Shown one piece after another: positions 12,366-24,299 of a stretch of DNA of 46,442 bases. The notes under the pieces were generated by a model. That model did not search any database. It was given only the letters and a program-made list of their open reading frames with translations, and was not told the DNA's origin. Position 1 is the stretch's first letter. Each line of letters begins with the position of its first letter. The translations under genes and the position numbers were made by a program. Origin of the DNA: Darksidea phi. Lineage: Eukaryota > Ascomycota > Dothideomycetes > Pleosporales > Lentitheciaceae. The DNA lies in NCBI GenBank assembly GCA_030770425.1, contig JASJFT010000298.1, positions 1 to 46,442 on the forward strand. Direction: 5' to 3'.

Positions 12366-12542
12366 TATTATAGTACTAATCTATAACTATTTATATCTAT
12401 TATATACTATATCTATAACTACGATACTTTCTTTACTAAATCTTACTATATTAGGTATATATAGCCTTTATTTATTCTAGTATTAGCCCTTTATAGTATA
12501 ACTTATATTCTATCTTAACTTTAGTATATCTATACTATAATA
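12366..12542 (+). repeat. B1 3' LTR (177 bp)
   Basis: It has the same length as the 5' LTR and starts and ends at corresponding bases. It is followed by the AAAAG duplication at 12543-12547. It carries more T/A at former CG sites than the 5' LTR. Confidence 0.93.
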
Positions 12543-12547
12543 AAAAG
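12543..12547. repeat. Target-site duplication of B1 (right), AAAAG
   Basis: Exact copy of 6107-6111. Confidence 0.9.
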
Positions 12548-13048
12548 AGCTTAGTCCTCTTAAGCTCTACTACCCGATCGAGTAATTCTATATAATACTA
12601 GTATATTATTAATAGTAAATCCTACTACTAGTCTATTAAGAATTCTTCTTTAAGTAATCTCTATCTTTAAATAGTCTTAAGAAGCTATTAGTAGGTCTTT
12701 TATTTCCCTTCTTCTTAGTAAATAGACTATAGCCTAATCTTAATACCTCTCTCTACCTAGGGTCTTTAATAGTAAGTTGGTATAATTATAAAGATAAGCT
12801 TTCTTTAGCTAGTTTAATATATTATTATAAAACTAATTAGTCTTTAACTTAGTCCTAGCTTCTTAATAAACTCTTTTATCTTTATATAGCCCTTAAACTC
12901 TTATCTAGTAACTTTATAATAATATCTATAAATAAGTCTTTAAATACTCTTACTTCGACTTCTTTATAATTAGTAGCTAGTTAAAATATATATAAAAGAC
13001 CCCTTCTAGCGCTTTTTTAAACTTTTTAATCTTCTTTTTATAGCTACT
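12548..13048 (-). pseudogene. Interrupted reading frame, middle segment
   Basis: On the minus strand this segment reads as one frame with only TAA/TAG interruptions. It includes KFKKALEGVF, KKSK, LLRRREIKDLLIAS and VVGFTINNILVLYRITRSGS. It joins in frame to 21639-22421 when element C is removed and to 5860-6111 when B1 is removed. A TG survives at 12778-12779. The protein is basic in its first half. I recognise no family; it may be a gene of an older element or a host gene now destroyed. Confidence 0.55.
13044..13048. repeat. Target-site duplication of C (left), CTACT
   Basis: Identical to the five bases after the 3' LTR of C (21634-21638). Confidence 0.9.
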
Positions 13049-13234
13049 TATTATATCTACTTCTACTAGAGGACTCCTAGATTATTATTAACCCGGCTAC
13101 GGTTACGTACCGAACCCTATATAGTCCTATATCCTACTATTATATCTTCTTAAGAATTCGTCTTATCTCTATTCGAATATAATCCTTTTACTATTTTAGT
13201 ATTTTTATACCTATCTATCTATATATACCTTATA
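13049..13234 (+). repeat. C 5' LTR (186 bp)
   Basis: It begins TATTATATCTACTTCTACTA and ends ACCTTATA. It aligns without gaps to 21448-21633, including the shared run TCTTCTTAAGAATTCGTCTT. Differences are mostly transitions, some of them CG to TA. The following bases, ATTCGAATCCTTTCTACTCC, sit where the primer-binding site should be and resemble a tRNA T-arm, but the match is not secure. Confidence 0.93.
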
Positions 13235-13380
13235 ATTCGAATCCTTTCTACTCCTTTTTAAGGACTAGTAGTACGGCGTCGACGTTAAAAGCTAATATTT
13301 TAAAAGTTCTTATTAATTATACTATATAACGCCTATTTAGAGTTATTAGTATACCTTCTTATACTACCTACTTAAAGAAG

Positions 13381-14790
13381 AATACCTACTTCGGTATCTA
13401 TCCGCCTAGTAAACGAAATAACCCTAATATATAGCTAGTTAACAAAGTATACTAATAATATCCTAAGTTTAGTAAGTAACGAGTTTAAGAACTAAAATTA
13501 GATAATAAGGATAATTACTAGCTAGAGGATCTATTTAATTCTAAAAATATTTAAAAGGATTAATATATCTTCGAAACCCTTATAACCTATATATAGTACG
13601 ATAATAGAAATATCTTAAAGGTATTTAATAAACTACTATCTTTTAATAGGGTCCTAATAATAGCTATAACTATTAGGGACTACTAATCTATATAAGAAAA
13701 TAATAGAATATCTAGCTACGAAAATATAACTTATATAAGTAGGTCCTAACTATATTAATCTTTAGCTTCTACTATACTACCTATATTAGGAGCTAATAAT
13801 ATTCTAATAAATAGTAATTACCTAGGTATAGCCTATATTATATCTATTTATACTCTAGTCTTAGGTAAAGTACTTTTAATTAAGGTAGTATAAATACTAC
13901 TTAATCTTTAATACTAGGACGTATTAGTTAACTAGATCGAGGCTATACGAATAGATCTTACTATAGTCTAAGTAGCCTTCGAACTAGCTATAGTAATCCC
14001 TTAGACTATAACTAGTCTACTTCTAATAAATAATACTCGTTAGGAGCTATCTAATCTAACTAAGGTTAGAAACTCTTTTATACTAAACTTATTAAAGAAA
14101 ATCCTAATAACCTAAGCTATAGATTATTAGATTAGAGATATTAATAGTCTCTTTTAAATTAACTTTACTACTACTAATACCCTTAAGTATACTATATAGA
14201 TTATAATACTTATTAAGAACGACGTATATCGTAACCTACTAGTCTAAGCTATTAATAATAGTAAAGTTATTATATAGTTCTAATTATAAACGAAGCTTAA
14301 GAGCCTTATAAAGGACCCCGTTCTAATAAAGTTTAATAACTACTTTAAGTTTTAAAACGTCGAATAATACTAGAATAATAACTTTAACTTCTTCTTTAAC
14401 TATTTTACGACTTATAAAGTTATCTTAAAGATAAAGCCTTTTAGCGGTAATATAAGCCCTAATATATTAAAGATATCTATAGTATAAAGTAAATACCTAG
14501 AATTCTTATATTATAAGATATAAAAGAGCGGCTAGCTTAAGAATATATAAACTTAGTTATAATTCGAATATATCTTATAAGATACGAAAATAGTAATACG
14601 CTTTACCTTTATACTAATTACTCTCCTAAAGATTTCCGGCCTTAATTTAATTATAAGTAAAAAGCGTACTATATCTTTAGTAGCTTTAAGTAATTCTAGT
14701 TAGAAAAAATAGAATTAAAAGTCCTCTTAGTAGGACTATACTAGATAGTCTCTATTAAGGATCTTATTACGTTCTAAAAGCGTAGTATTA
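13381..14790 (+). pseudogene. C gag
   Basis: The frame starting AATACCTAC at 13381 (NTYFGIYPPSKRNNPNI...) is coherent to about 14790 with only TAA/TAG stops, which fit former Gln or Trp codons. Its sequence is shared with the fragment at 4466-5820 on the other strand. I see no altered zinc knuckle. It lies one reading frame away from pol (pol codons begin at 16398), consistent with a programmed shift or a later indel. Position and length support a capsid protein of the element. Confidence 0.65.
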
Positions 14791-15949
14791 ATATCCTAAT
14801 CTAAGACTAACTAAAAGAAGAACTATTAGAAATACTATTCTAAAGGCGATAATAGGTTAGATAAATCTTAAGAAGAGAAGGCTAACTCGTCCTTAAAAAA
14901 AGATAAGCCCTAGTTATTAATATTACTATAATACTACTAGGACTAAATACTAATAGTAAATTCTTACGAATTATTAGTAATATAAAAATATACCTTTTTA
15001 TAGACGTTCTAATATAGGTCTAGAACCTTTTTAATATAGAATTAGACTTAAATATTATTAAAAAGAATCTTATACTATAGTAGAATCTTTCTAAGATATT
15101 ATTACGTATAAAGTTTTAAATATATTAAGTCTTTAGTATACCGTTATATCTAGGAGAGTTATATATTATTACGATAATAATATAGGATTCTTAGAATATA
15201 ATAAGGATAATAGGTTCTTAGATATTTTAGACTATCTTTATAAATAATTATAATCTTATCCTTAACTAGCTATAACTATATAAGATAGACCTTTAAGTAG
15301 ATTATTAAAAGGAATCTTTTAAGTAGTAGAATAGAAGTATAGTAGTCGAATATATTAAAGTTAAGGTAATATCTAATAACTTAATATAATAGCTATAATC
15401 TAGAAAGAAAGTATATATATTATATCTAGGAAGCTTTTATACTCGATTACTTATAAGTAAAAAAAAGTATTAACTCTAATTTTCTAATATAGTAAAGACT
15501 ATAGAATATCTATAAATATCTATTAGTAAGATATAAATCCTAGGAAGTAATAAGCCTTAGAATACTTAATATTAGAATAAGTAGGGTTTACTTTAGTTAA
15601 AAAACTAAACCCTATAACTTTATAATTATCTTACCTACTATATAAAGTAATATCCTAAACTAGTATAACTATCTAAGGCTATAGTCTCTTAGGTTATAAT
15701 ATTAGTAATAAATACCTCTTTATAAAGAGTTACGGCTCTTTATTAGAAGAGATAATAAAAGTTTAAGAACTATTTAAATACTTTCTATAATAATTCTAAT
15801 AAGAAAATCGACTTTAAGAAAGTTATAAAGATATTAGAATACCTTTATAATTAACTTTAGTACTTTAGTCCTAAGCTTACTAGTAGAATCGCTTCTAACT
15901 TAGAGTATAACTATACTATTAATCTTAAGAAGGAAAAGATACTATTAAA

Positions 15950-18900
15950 TTTACCTATTTATAATCTCTTTAGAAGAGAACTTAAGATTCTAAAGGAATA
16001 CCTTAATAACTCTCTAGAAAAGGGGTAGATTCGGTCTAATAAGTCTTTAATAGGGGCCTTAATACTTTTTATATTTAAAGCTAATAATATACTTTAATTA
16101 TATATTAATTATAGGAGTTTAAATAAGGTAATAATTAAAAATTATTACTTTATACCCCTTATAAGCGAGATACTAGACTAGTTATCTAGAACTAAGGTCT
16201 TTATAAAACTTAATCTCTACGAGGTATATTATTAATTATATATTAAGAAGAGTAATAAGTAGAAGATAATATTTAAAATATACTACGACTATTTTAAATA
16301 TTTAATAATACTATTTAGTCTTATAAACGTATCTACTACGTTTTAGTTATATATCTATAAAGTCTTAGATAGTCTATTAGATAAAATATATATTATCTAT
16401 TTAAATAATATCCTTATATACTTTAAAGAGAAGAAGAATTATAAATAATATATTCGTAAAGTCCTTAAGAGATTATATAATTAGGGACTTTATTATAAAG
16501 TCTTAAAGTATACCTTCTCTATAAAGTTAATAAAGTTTCTTAACTTTATAGTAACCTCCTATAGAGTAGTTATAGACCCGATACGGGTCTAAATAATTAA
16601 AGAGTAGCTAGAGTCTAAGAACTATCGAGATATCTAAGTATTTCTTAAATTTATAAACTTTTATTAATAGTTTATATATAACTACTTAGATATTATTTAT
16701 TTACTTTTAGAATATATAACCTCTACGTAGAATCTAATACTAATCTAATAAGATTCTAGTAAGAATATATTAGTAGAAAAGTTAAAAAAGATTAAGAAAG
16801 ATCTTATAAAGTAGTATATCTCTTAGTCTTAGCTAGAAAATATATATAATATATTCCTTATACTCTATAAGCTCTTTATAAGAACTTTTATTCTTTAATA
16901 CTTTAACTTAGTAAAACTTATAATAGTTATTACTAATACTTTTAAGTTTACGATAGTAGCTATTCTATTATAGCTATAAATAATAGTATTCTTAATAGAA
17001 AAATATTAAAAATTAGTTACGTTCTTTAGTTATAAGTTTACTAGATTATAGGTTTAGTAAAATACTTATAATAAAGAGTTATTTACTATTATAGAAATCT
17101 TTAAATAGTAATAATATTATTTTAAGTATACTCTAGATACTATTCGTATACTATATAATTATAATAATCTAAAGTATTTTATAACTATAAAGGTACTCTT
17201 ACCTAAATAAATATACTAAATTAAAGAGTTAGCTTATTTTAATTTTAAGATTAAATATAAGCTCGATATAAAGAATCTAGCTAATATACTATTACGATAA
17301 CCTAATTATACTAAAGACTTTTAGCTTAAAAAGAAAAGAATATTAAGAAATATTATACTTCCTATACTCTAAAATAAACTCTAGGTATAGATACTCTAGA
17401 AGTCTATAGCTTTATATACTAAAGATTAGATAATATATAAATCTAATCTTATTAATAAGAATCTATAAGTAATCTATTAGGAATTTAAAGATAGTATAAA
17501 TTATTCTACTATAGAATTCTCTAATATAGTACTAGTTTTTAATAATATATTATCTATTAACCTTAACCTATCTATAGACGGGGACGATAAATCTAAAAAG
17601 TAATTAAAAGGCTTAAATCTAACTTTAATATTTCTTTAATATTATAAAGTATTTTCTACCTCTATATTATATAAGTCTTTACTAGAAGTTATAAATAATA
17701 ACTTACTCTTTAGCTAGGAAACCCCTAGACTACTATCGGACTATATCTAAAAAGTATAAGAATATAATATAGTCTATTATAAGAATATATAGTATATATA
17801 AAAGTCCGAGAGTAAAGAAGAATAAAAGAATATATCTTTATAGATTATAAATCTAAAGAATATTCTTTAAAGAGTAGGGAAAGTATAAATTCCTAATAAT
17901 AAAGCTCTTTATTAAATTATTCTTATAAGAAATTATAATAACCTTCTAGAAGACTATTATAGAGTAGATAAGACTATCGAACTCTTATAAAGGAAGTACT
18001 ATTAGTTAAAGCTTTAAGTAGAGGTTAATACGTATATATAAGACTACGTAGTATATTAAATAAATAAAGTATAAAGATATAAGCTATAGAAGTTACTAGA
18101 ACTAATTCCCCTATTATAGAAGTTATAGTATAATTACTTTCTAAACTTTATTATCGACCTACTAGAATCTAAGAATTCTAAGAATAATATTTATAATATA
18201 GTACTAGTACTTATTAACTACTTTTTAAAGCTAGTTCGATATCTACTCGTAATAAAGAATATTATTATAAGTATATTAGCTAACCTATTATTTATAAAAG
18301 TATTTATAAAGGTCGGACTTCTATTATTACTAATCTTAGATTAGAACTCTATCTTTACTAGTAAATTCTAGTTAGATATATACTTTTATTTTAACGTTAA
18401 ATAATAAATAAGTATAGCCTTTTACCTATAGATAGATAGTTAAACTAAACGTTAGAATTAGGAGCTTAAAGTATATCTATAGATATACCTAAACTATTAG
18501 TAAAATAACTAGTATTAGCTACTTCTAATAATAGAATACGCGTATAACTTTAAGATTTATTTAAGTTATAGTATATACCCTATTAAGATCGTAATAGACG
18601 TTAAATCTAAGGATTTTAATAACGTAGAAGATAAGTATTAGCTCTATTAACTACCCGGCGACTAAAGTATAAATAGAAAGATCTTAAGTATATATTAAAG
18701 AGTTATTAACTTTCTAACTAGCTAGACGTAATAGTTTTCTAATACTTAGGAAGTATTAATCTATATTTAAGAAAGCTAGTAATACTAGTATAATTTAAAG
18801 AGAATAAGTAAGTATTTTACTATTAATAAAAAGATAATTCTAAAGACTACTAATATTAAAACTAAGTATTCTTTAAAGAAGTTAGATATAAAGTACTTAG

Positions 18901-19250
18901 GACCCTTTATAATTTAAATTAAATATAAAAAGCTAAGCTATTAGCTTAAGCTATCTTTATTAATATTCTAGCTATATCCCGTCTTCTATATATCTCTTCT
19001 AGAGAAATAGATAGAACTAAGAGAAGATCTAAACTTTAAATCTAGGTTTATATAGTATTTAGAGCTTAATAATAACGATTAATATAAAGTCGAAGCTATC
19101 CTCGCGTATAAGATAGTATATAATAAGAAGCTCTTTTTTATAAAGTAGCTAGGTTAGCTATATAAGAATAGTATATAAGAACCCGAGGTCTTTTTTAATA
19201 ATTATAATAAGGTTCTTATAGAATATTAGACGAATCTAAATAATTAAATA
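15950..19250 (+). pseudogene. C pol: RT-RNase H-integrase-chromodomain
   Basis: RT shows SLNKVIIKNYYFIPLISEIL and an active site changed from YLDD to YLNN (16398-16409), both Asp lost by T-G to T-A changes. RNase H follows (about 16900-17300, with NTYNKELFTII-type sequence). Integrase runs to about 18950 and ends with a typical LGPFII / LYPVFYISLLE tail. A chromodomain begins at 19083 (YKVEAILAYKIVYNKKLFFI, then KQLGQLYKNS and EPEVFF), in the same frame as RT, with Trp codons mutated to TAG. Chromodomains direct integration to marked chromatin and define chromoviruses. Confidence 0.88.
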
Positions 19251-19390
19251 TTAGGTCGTCTAAAGTAAAAAGCTATTAAGAAAGTATTATAAACTTTATA
19301 AAGGAATAATAATATATATAAGAAGTTCTAAAGAGGTAGACTATATAAATAATATTAATATAAAGGAAAAACTAAAAGATTTAACTAAAA

Positions 19391-21440
19391 GGTACTCTTA
19401 AAATCCCGCTCGAGGGATACTATATAAGTAAAGTAATTAGTTAAAGAAAGAATACTATCTACTTTAATAATAAGCTACGACTTAAAGAATTTAGTAAGAC
19501 TAATCTTTATATATTATAGTAATAAATAGACTATAAATCTAAAAGAATATATACTTAAGAAGTAATTAGTAAGACTAGACTTTTAATTTAAGTATTTATT
19601 CTATTTATATACCCTAAACTAGGAACCTTAGTTAAGTATTATATAGTTTATAGGCGACCTAAGTAAGCTACGTATACTAGACGAGAAGTTCCTAAAGAAG
19701 CTTTACGGCGCCCTCTTCTAAGAGATAATAGATATTATACCTTTACTAATAATATTTCTATTAGAAATATTAGGGCTATAATAGTACTAATAATACTTAT
19801 AATTAATAGTCCTAAGAGATATACTAGTCGAGAAGTTATACTTAATAAAGTAAGCCTTATAAATAGCGGAGGCTACGAAGTTAATAGGTATTAAATAGCT
19901 AATACTATCTAGCCTATACTAGAGAAATTAGTATAAAAAGTTATTAAAAAGATAGTAGAATATATCTAATAATACTAGAAGTTAAGCTTATACGCCGTAG
20001 CTATAGCCCGGCGTAATTCTATTTTACTACTAGTATCCTTAATTAGATACTTCTACTTAGTCTTATACTAGTTCTAACTAGTATTAATATTAAAAGTATA
20101 GAACTATATATTCCGCTAAATCTTCTTAAGTATATTAAAATCTATATCCTTATTATTATAAGTAGCTTAGGTATTATAATACTAAATATACTCGATAATA
20201 AAAGTAAGAAGATTAAAGTAGTAGTAGAAAGTAGACTTAACCTATATAAATTATTAGTAGAACTACATTAATAAGAAGAAGGGAAGACCGGTATATACTA
20301 TTAAGTAGGTCTAATAGTAAGCTTTATACCTACTATAGATAGTATAGATATTAACCTTCTAGTACTAGTTACTTAAAGTAATTCGACGGAGCTTAATTAT
20401 ATTAAACTCCTATATAAACTAGGGGAGGTAGTTTATATACTAATAGTATATAAGAGAGGACTAAGGTTCTAAATAGATAGGAAGAGTATAGATATACTTA
20501 AGAAGAATAGTATTATTATACTAGCTAGTAAAGATAATTATAATAAGAAGTAAGATTTTAAAAGTATTAAAAAATAAAGTAAAGAAATCTAGGAGTAGAT
20601 ATATCTTCTTATACTTATACTAAAAGAGACTATTTCGTACCTAAGCTAATAATACCCTAGATACTTATTAATAAAAGTTCGAAATATAAAAATAAAGATA
20701 TTTAAAGAGATATAATATATAACGATTTATTACCTCTTAGATAAACGCCTATAAAGATATAAATAGAATTTCTCTTACTAGAAAAGCTATAGATAAATAA
20801 GTAATTTAATATAATTATAAATTATAATAGATAGTAACTAGTAATTACTAAGTATCGCCGAGTTATACTATTATAATAGGTATTAAGACTAAATTAAATA
20901 GAGTCTAGGCTAGTCCCGAAGCCTTTATAAAGATATTATAAGTAAGTAAAGTAACTATAAAGGTTATACTTAATAAATAGCTCTTATATAAAGATAGTAA
21001 ATATTTACTTAATAGAAGTTACTAAAAATCGTTTATAAGGGGAGTAGTAATACTATTACTATTAGTATAAAGATCTATAAGGATACGTATAGACTATAAG
21101 CTATAATAGTAATAGATAAAAGTTATAAATATACGTTAATAAGGGACTAATATATAAGTTATATATACTTTTCGATTAAACTAACTATATATTATAAGGT
21201 TAGAATTAAAGGCTACAAGGTTAAAAAGACTACAAAAACCCCCTATTAAGGTAGTAGGGTATAATATAGATACTAAATATCTAAAAGATCTTCTTTATAA
21301 AATCGTTTTTTTCTTAGAAATAGGGTTTTTTAAGAGTATAGATACTTAGGTAAACTTTTCTAAAGGAAGTAAAGAGATTAATAGAATATATTATAGTAAA
21401 TAACTCTCTATAAGGGCCGGGATAGCCTTTAGAAAAGAGA
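19391..21440 (+). pseudogene. Extra long reading frame after C chromodomain
   Basis: From GGTACTCTTAAAATCCCGCT at 19391 a single frame stays readable to the polypurine tract, roughly 680 codons, with stops only of the TAA/TAG kind. It lies in a different frame from pol. Readable parts include TLVKYYIVYRRPK, NKKKGRPVYTIKQV and, near the end, KATRLKRLQKPP, where two CA dinucleotides (21216, 21233) survive and one still encodes Gln. The second half appears hydrophilic and basic. No transmembrane or envelope-like pattern is evident, and I do not recognise it. It could be an added gene of this lineage or a remnant of other DNA picked up by the element. Confidence 0.5.
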
Positions 21441-21447
21441 AAGGCTA
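21431..21447 (+). promoter_or_regulatory. C polypurine tract
   Basis: AGAAAAGAGAAAGGCTA lies directly before the 3' LTR and would prime plus-strand synthesis. Confidence 0.75.
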
Positions 21448-21633
21448 TATTATATCTACTTCTACTAGAGGACTTCTAGATTATTATCGGCCCGACTATA
21501 ATTACGTACCGGATCCTATATAGTTCTACGTCCTACTATTATATCTTCTTAAGAATTCGTCTTATCTCTATTCGAATATAACCCTTTTACTACCTTAGTA
21601 TTTCTATATCTACCTACCTATATATACCTTATA
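21448..21633 (+). repeat. C 3' LTR (186 bp)
   Basis: Same length and ends as the 5' LTR at 13049-13234. It is followed by CTACT (21634-21638), the right copy of the target duplication. Confidence 0.93.
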
Positions 21634-21638
21634 CTACT
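21634..21638. repeat. Target-site duplication of C (right), CTACT
   Basis: Exact copy of 13044-13048. Confidence 0.9.
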
Positions 21639-22421
21639 CTTCTTATCTACTAGTCTAATAGTCTTCTAAGCCTCTAGCTTCTTAGTTTCTAAGCCTCTTA
21701 CTTCTCCTCCTAGCTATATTTAATAAGAGCGTCGTTATTAACCTATCTACGGGTAGTACTACTATAGATATCTTTAGTAGTAGTAATAGTAGCTAGCGCC
21801 CTCCTAACTAGTCTTTAAGAGATAGAAAAGGTAATTAAGAATTAAAGCTCTATAACTATTCTTTAATAATAGTTAATACTACTATCCTAAAGTAGTATAA
21901 GTTTTCTCTCTTTTTAATTAGTTATTACCTATACTAATTTATTAATAGTAACCCTATAGGCTAATTAAATTATTAATTAAGCTTTCTAGATTAATTTTAA
22001 CTAGTATCTTTATAATATTAAGTATTAGGATATCCCTTTAAGGGCTATTCTACGTATTAATACTATTTAATATATAATTTAATATAACTTTATTATTATC
22101 TATAATTCTAACTTTCTTATAGAGGATAGTATAACTATCTATAACTTCTTTAGCTTAGAAACCTAAAGGAATTTCTATTTATAGAATATTTAAGCTAGTA
22201 TATACTATTATATATCCTAGATCTAAGATTATAGTAGTAGAGCTAGTCTAGTCTATAATTAATATACTAACCTAAAGGCTAGTAAGATCTAGACTAGTTA
22301 TTAATAAGTACGTTAAAACGATTAGTTAATAGCTTAAAGATTCTATACTAACTATATAGTTAATAGAAATTTAAGATTCTACTTTATATTCTATAAGTTA
22401 TTCTTAATTTCCTCCTCTTAC
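21639..22421 (-). pseudogene. Interrupted reading frame, N-terminal segment
   Basis: On the minus strand this stretch is one frame with only TAA/TAG stops. Many stops fall where Gln would be natural, giving a Gln-rich, partly charged protein. Near its inner end it reads LVRRALATITTTKDIYSS and then a charged stretch with KLRS and RLRRLLD. Across the site of element C the frame continues directly into 13048-12548 (RRVAIKRRLKKFKKALEGVF, through one CTACT copy). It may begin further right, beyond element A, in 29457-29570. No known domain is apparent. Confidence 0.55.
22417..22421. repeat. Target-site duplication of A (left), CTTAC
   Basis: Identical to 29457-29461, on the other side of element A. 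Confidence 0.9.
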
Positions 22422-22870
22422 TATTACGAACCAAATATATACTACGGGATAGTAGTAAGAGGAGCTACCCGAGATTAAACCTATTACTAGCTCTAATATA
22501 GAATATAACGACTACGACTATAGTATAAACGATAATTAGTACGGATAGCTTTACTAGGAAGTTACGTAATAAATCTATAGATCTATAGGGCTTGGTAAAT
22601 ATAGATCTATAGAGCTATAGATCTATAGATTAGTAGATCTACGGGAACGTAGAGCTATAGATCTAATAGATCTAAGGAAACTAAATTAATATATAATAAC
22701 TATGAATCTCCTAGATAGTTTTCTCTTATAGTTAATTTCGAATCTAGATTAATTCCTATCTATTAACGTAATTAAACTATTACCTACTTATTCCTACTCC
22801 TTCTTTCTTATCTTAAGTATAAATCCTAAACGAGGCTAAATAACCTATCGGGCCCGGACCCCGTTTAATA
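22422..22870 (+). repeat. A 5' LTR (449 bp)
   Basis: It begins TATTACGAAC and ends GTTTAATA, matching an original TGTTA...TAACA. Inside, at about 22570-22680, the motif AGATCTATAG and its palindrome recur several times (CTATAGATCTATAG). The only ATG of the mutated block is here (22702-22704), where the other LTR has ACG. Confidence 0.95.
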
Positions 22871-22935
22871 CCTTAACTATCCGGTAGGTAGAAATAGCTA
22901 ACTATAATAGTAGGAGAAGGAACTCGATAAGGCGG

Positions 22936-22950
22936 AGCGGCGTAGCCGCT
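22936..22950 (+). other. GC-rich hairpin in leader of A
   Basis: AGCGGC-GTA-GCCGCT is a perfect 6-bp stem with a 3-base loop, about 65 bp after the 5' LTR and before gag. It stands out in AT-rich surroundings. Leaders of LTR retroelements often carry such stems for RNA packaging or dimerisation; that role is inferred. Confidence 0.4.
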
Positions 22951-23002
22951 AACTTAGGGCGAACCCTTAGAAGTAGAAAGCTATCGGGAATTTAATTCTC
23001 TA

Positions 23003-23900
23003 GAAGGTAGTATAACTACGGAAAACTTTAAAAGAGTTATTAAAAATTAGTATATATTTAAGAAAAGGGAGGATACGTTAAAAGTCTAGCTTACGGAGTT
23101 AACTATCTAACTTTAGAGGTATATAAGTAAACTATTAAAGCTTAAAGAACTAGAAAAGTTTAATAGAATAAGATCGAAGCTTAGGGGATTTTTAGCTAAT
23201 ATAACGATCTACCTCGACCTTAATAGAATAAAACTATCTACTAAGAGCGATAAGGTATCGTTCGTAGTAGCCTAGTTTATAGGGAAAGCTATTACTTAGT
23301 TTAAGACGTATCTAAACGAATAACTACGACTACTAGAGGCTTAGTAAAGTAATAAGATAAAGGCTATCTTCTTAAGCTATAAGTACTTTAAGAATAAACT
23401 ACGTATTACCTTTAGAGATATCGATTTAGAGAGGTTAGTAGAATAAAAAATTATATACCTTAGATAGACAAAATCTACTACGACCTATATATCTAAGTTT
23501 AAATAGCTTACTACTAAGATCTAATAGGGAGAAGTAGCCCTTATATTACGATACTACGAGGGACTAAAAGACTATATCCGTTATAAAATAATTTAGATAG
23601 AACGACCCTAGACTATAAGAGAACTAATTAAATAAGCTATTAAGATCGATAATAACCTCTATCTCTAGAACCTAGAGAGAAAAGGGAAGGTCGGATTCTA
23701 TAAAAAAAGGAAAGAAGAAAAATACTATAGACTAGAAGTAATAGTCCTAGGAACTAGTTTAGAGCTAAAGAAAGGGAAATAGAATTCTAAGAAATAAGAG
23801 CTCTATAAAAAACGAGTATACTTTAAGTATAAGAAGTAAGAATACCTAGTAAGAGACTATAGGTTAGATTAAAGAAAAGAAAAACCCTAATATACTTAAT
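23003..23900 (+). pseudogene. A gag with RIP-altered zinc knuckle
   Basis: One frame covers this region with stops only where Gln, Trp or Arg would stand. It carries a typical Gypsy capsid region (NFKRVIKN, then TIYLDLNRIKLSTKSDKVSF, and KAIFLSYKYFKNKLRITF) and a basic linker. At 23819-23860 there is Tyr-x2-Tyr-x4-Tyr-x4-Tyr (YFKYKK, stop, EYLVRDY), a CCHC knuckle with all four ligands turned to Tyr. It shares its frame with pol downstream. Confidence 0.88.
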
Positions 23901-24299
23901 AGAATAAGAGGGATAGAGTAGCTACGATATAAGAATATAATACTATATATTAGATAACTTATATATACGACTAGTATAAGATATACTACGAAGCTAAGTT
24001 AAATACTAGCTATTAGCTATAGAAATAGCGGGTAGCTATAACTTAGGAGTCTTAGAGGAGAGTTTCGTTCTTACTAGAAGTATAAGAAGAAGTACCTAAG
24101 AAAGACTTATCTATAGAGTAGAAAGACTTTAATAATACTATAGATATACTATTATAAATAGTTAATAATAGTAATAAGTCCTTAAAACTAGAAGATAAAA
24201 ATCTAGTTACGATATATAAGAACGCCGGATACTTATAAATAATTCGACTATCTAAAAAAGAAATAGGACTAGTACTAGAACTCGATACGATATATACTT

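Larger units (their letters stand above)
6112..12542 (+). mobile_element. Ty3/Gypsy LTR retrotransposon B1, full length, RIP-killed
   Basis: The element is 6431 bp with two 177-bp LTRs and an exact AAAAG target duplication. Its internal order is gag with a former CCHC zinc knuckle, then reverse transcriptase, RNase H and integrase, which is the Ty3/Gypsy order. A second copy of the family, B2, lies on the opposite strand at 34692-41067 and is 6376 bp. Most of the 55-bp length difference falls between zinc knuckle and RT. B1 inserted into the minus-strand reading frame that also received element C. Element ends read TATTATAG...CTATAATA, matching an original TGTTATAG...CTATAACA with inverted terminal bases. 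Confidence 0.95.
13049..21633 (+). mobile_element. Ty3/Gypsy chromovirus C, full length with extra 3' frame
   Basis: The element is 8585 bp with 186-bp LTRs and an exact CTACT target duplication. The order is gag (about 13381-14700), RT and RNase H (about 15950-17350), integrase (about 17350-18950), chromodomain (about 19083-19240) and a further long frame (19391-21440) before the polypurine tract. It is about 1.5 to 2 kb longer than A, B1 and B2, mainly because of that extra frame. It inserted into the minus-strand reading frame now split between 12548-13048 and 21639-22421. A gag fragment related to it lies at 4466-5820. Confidence 0.93.

Noticed and set aside
13235..13254. A tRNA gene or clear tRNA primer-binding site (TTCGAATCC) after the 5' LTR of C
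   Set aside because: It resembles a T-arm but lacks a TGG start and the rest of a tRNA, and the motif is partly palindromic.
22570..22690. CRISPR-like array in the A LTR
   Set aside because: The AGATCTATAG repeats are short, overlapping and irregular, lie inside an LTR, and the organism is a fungus.
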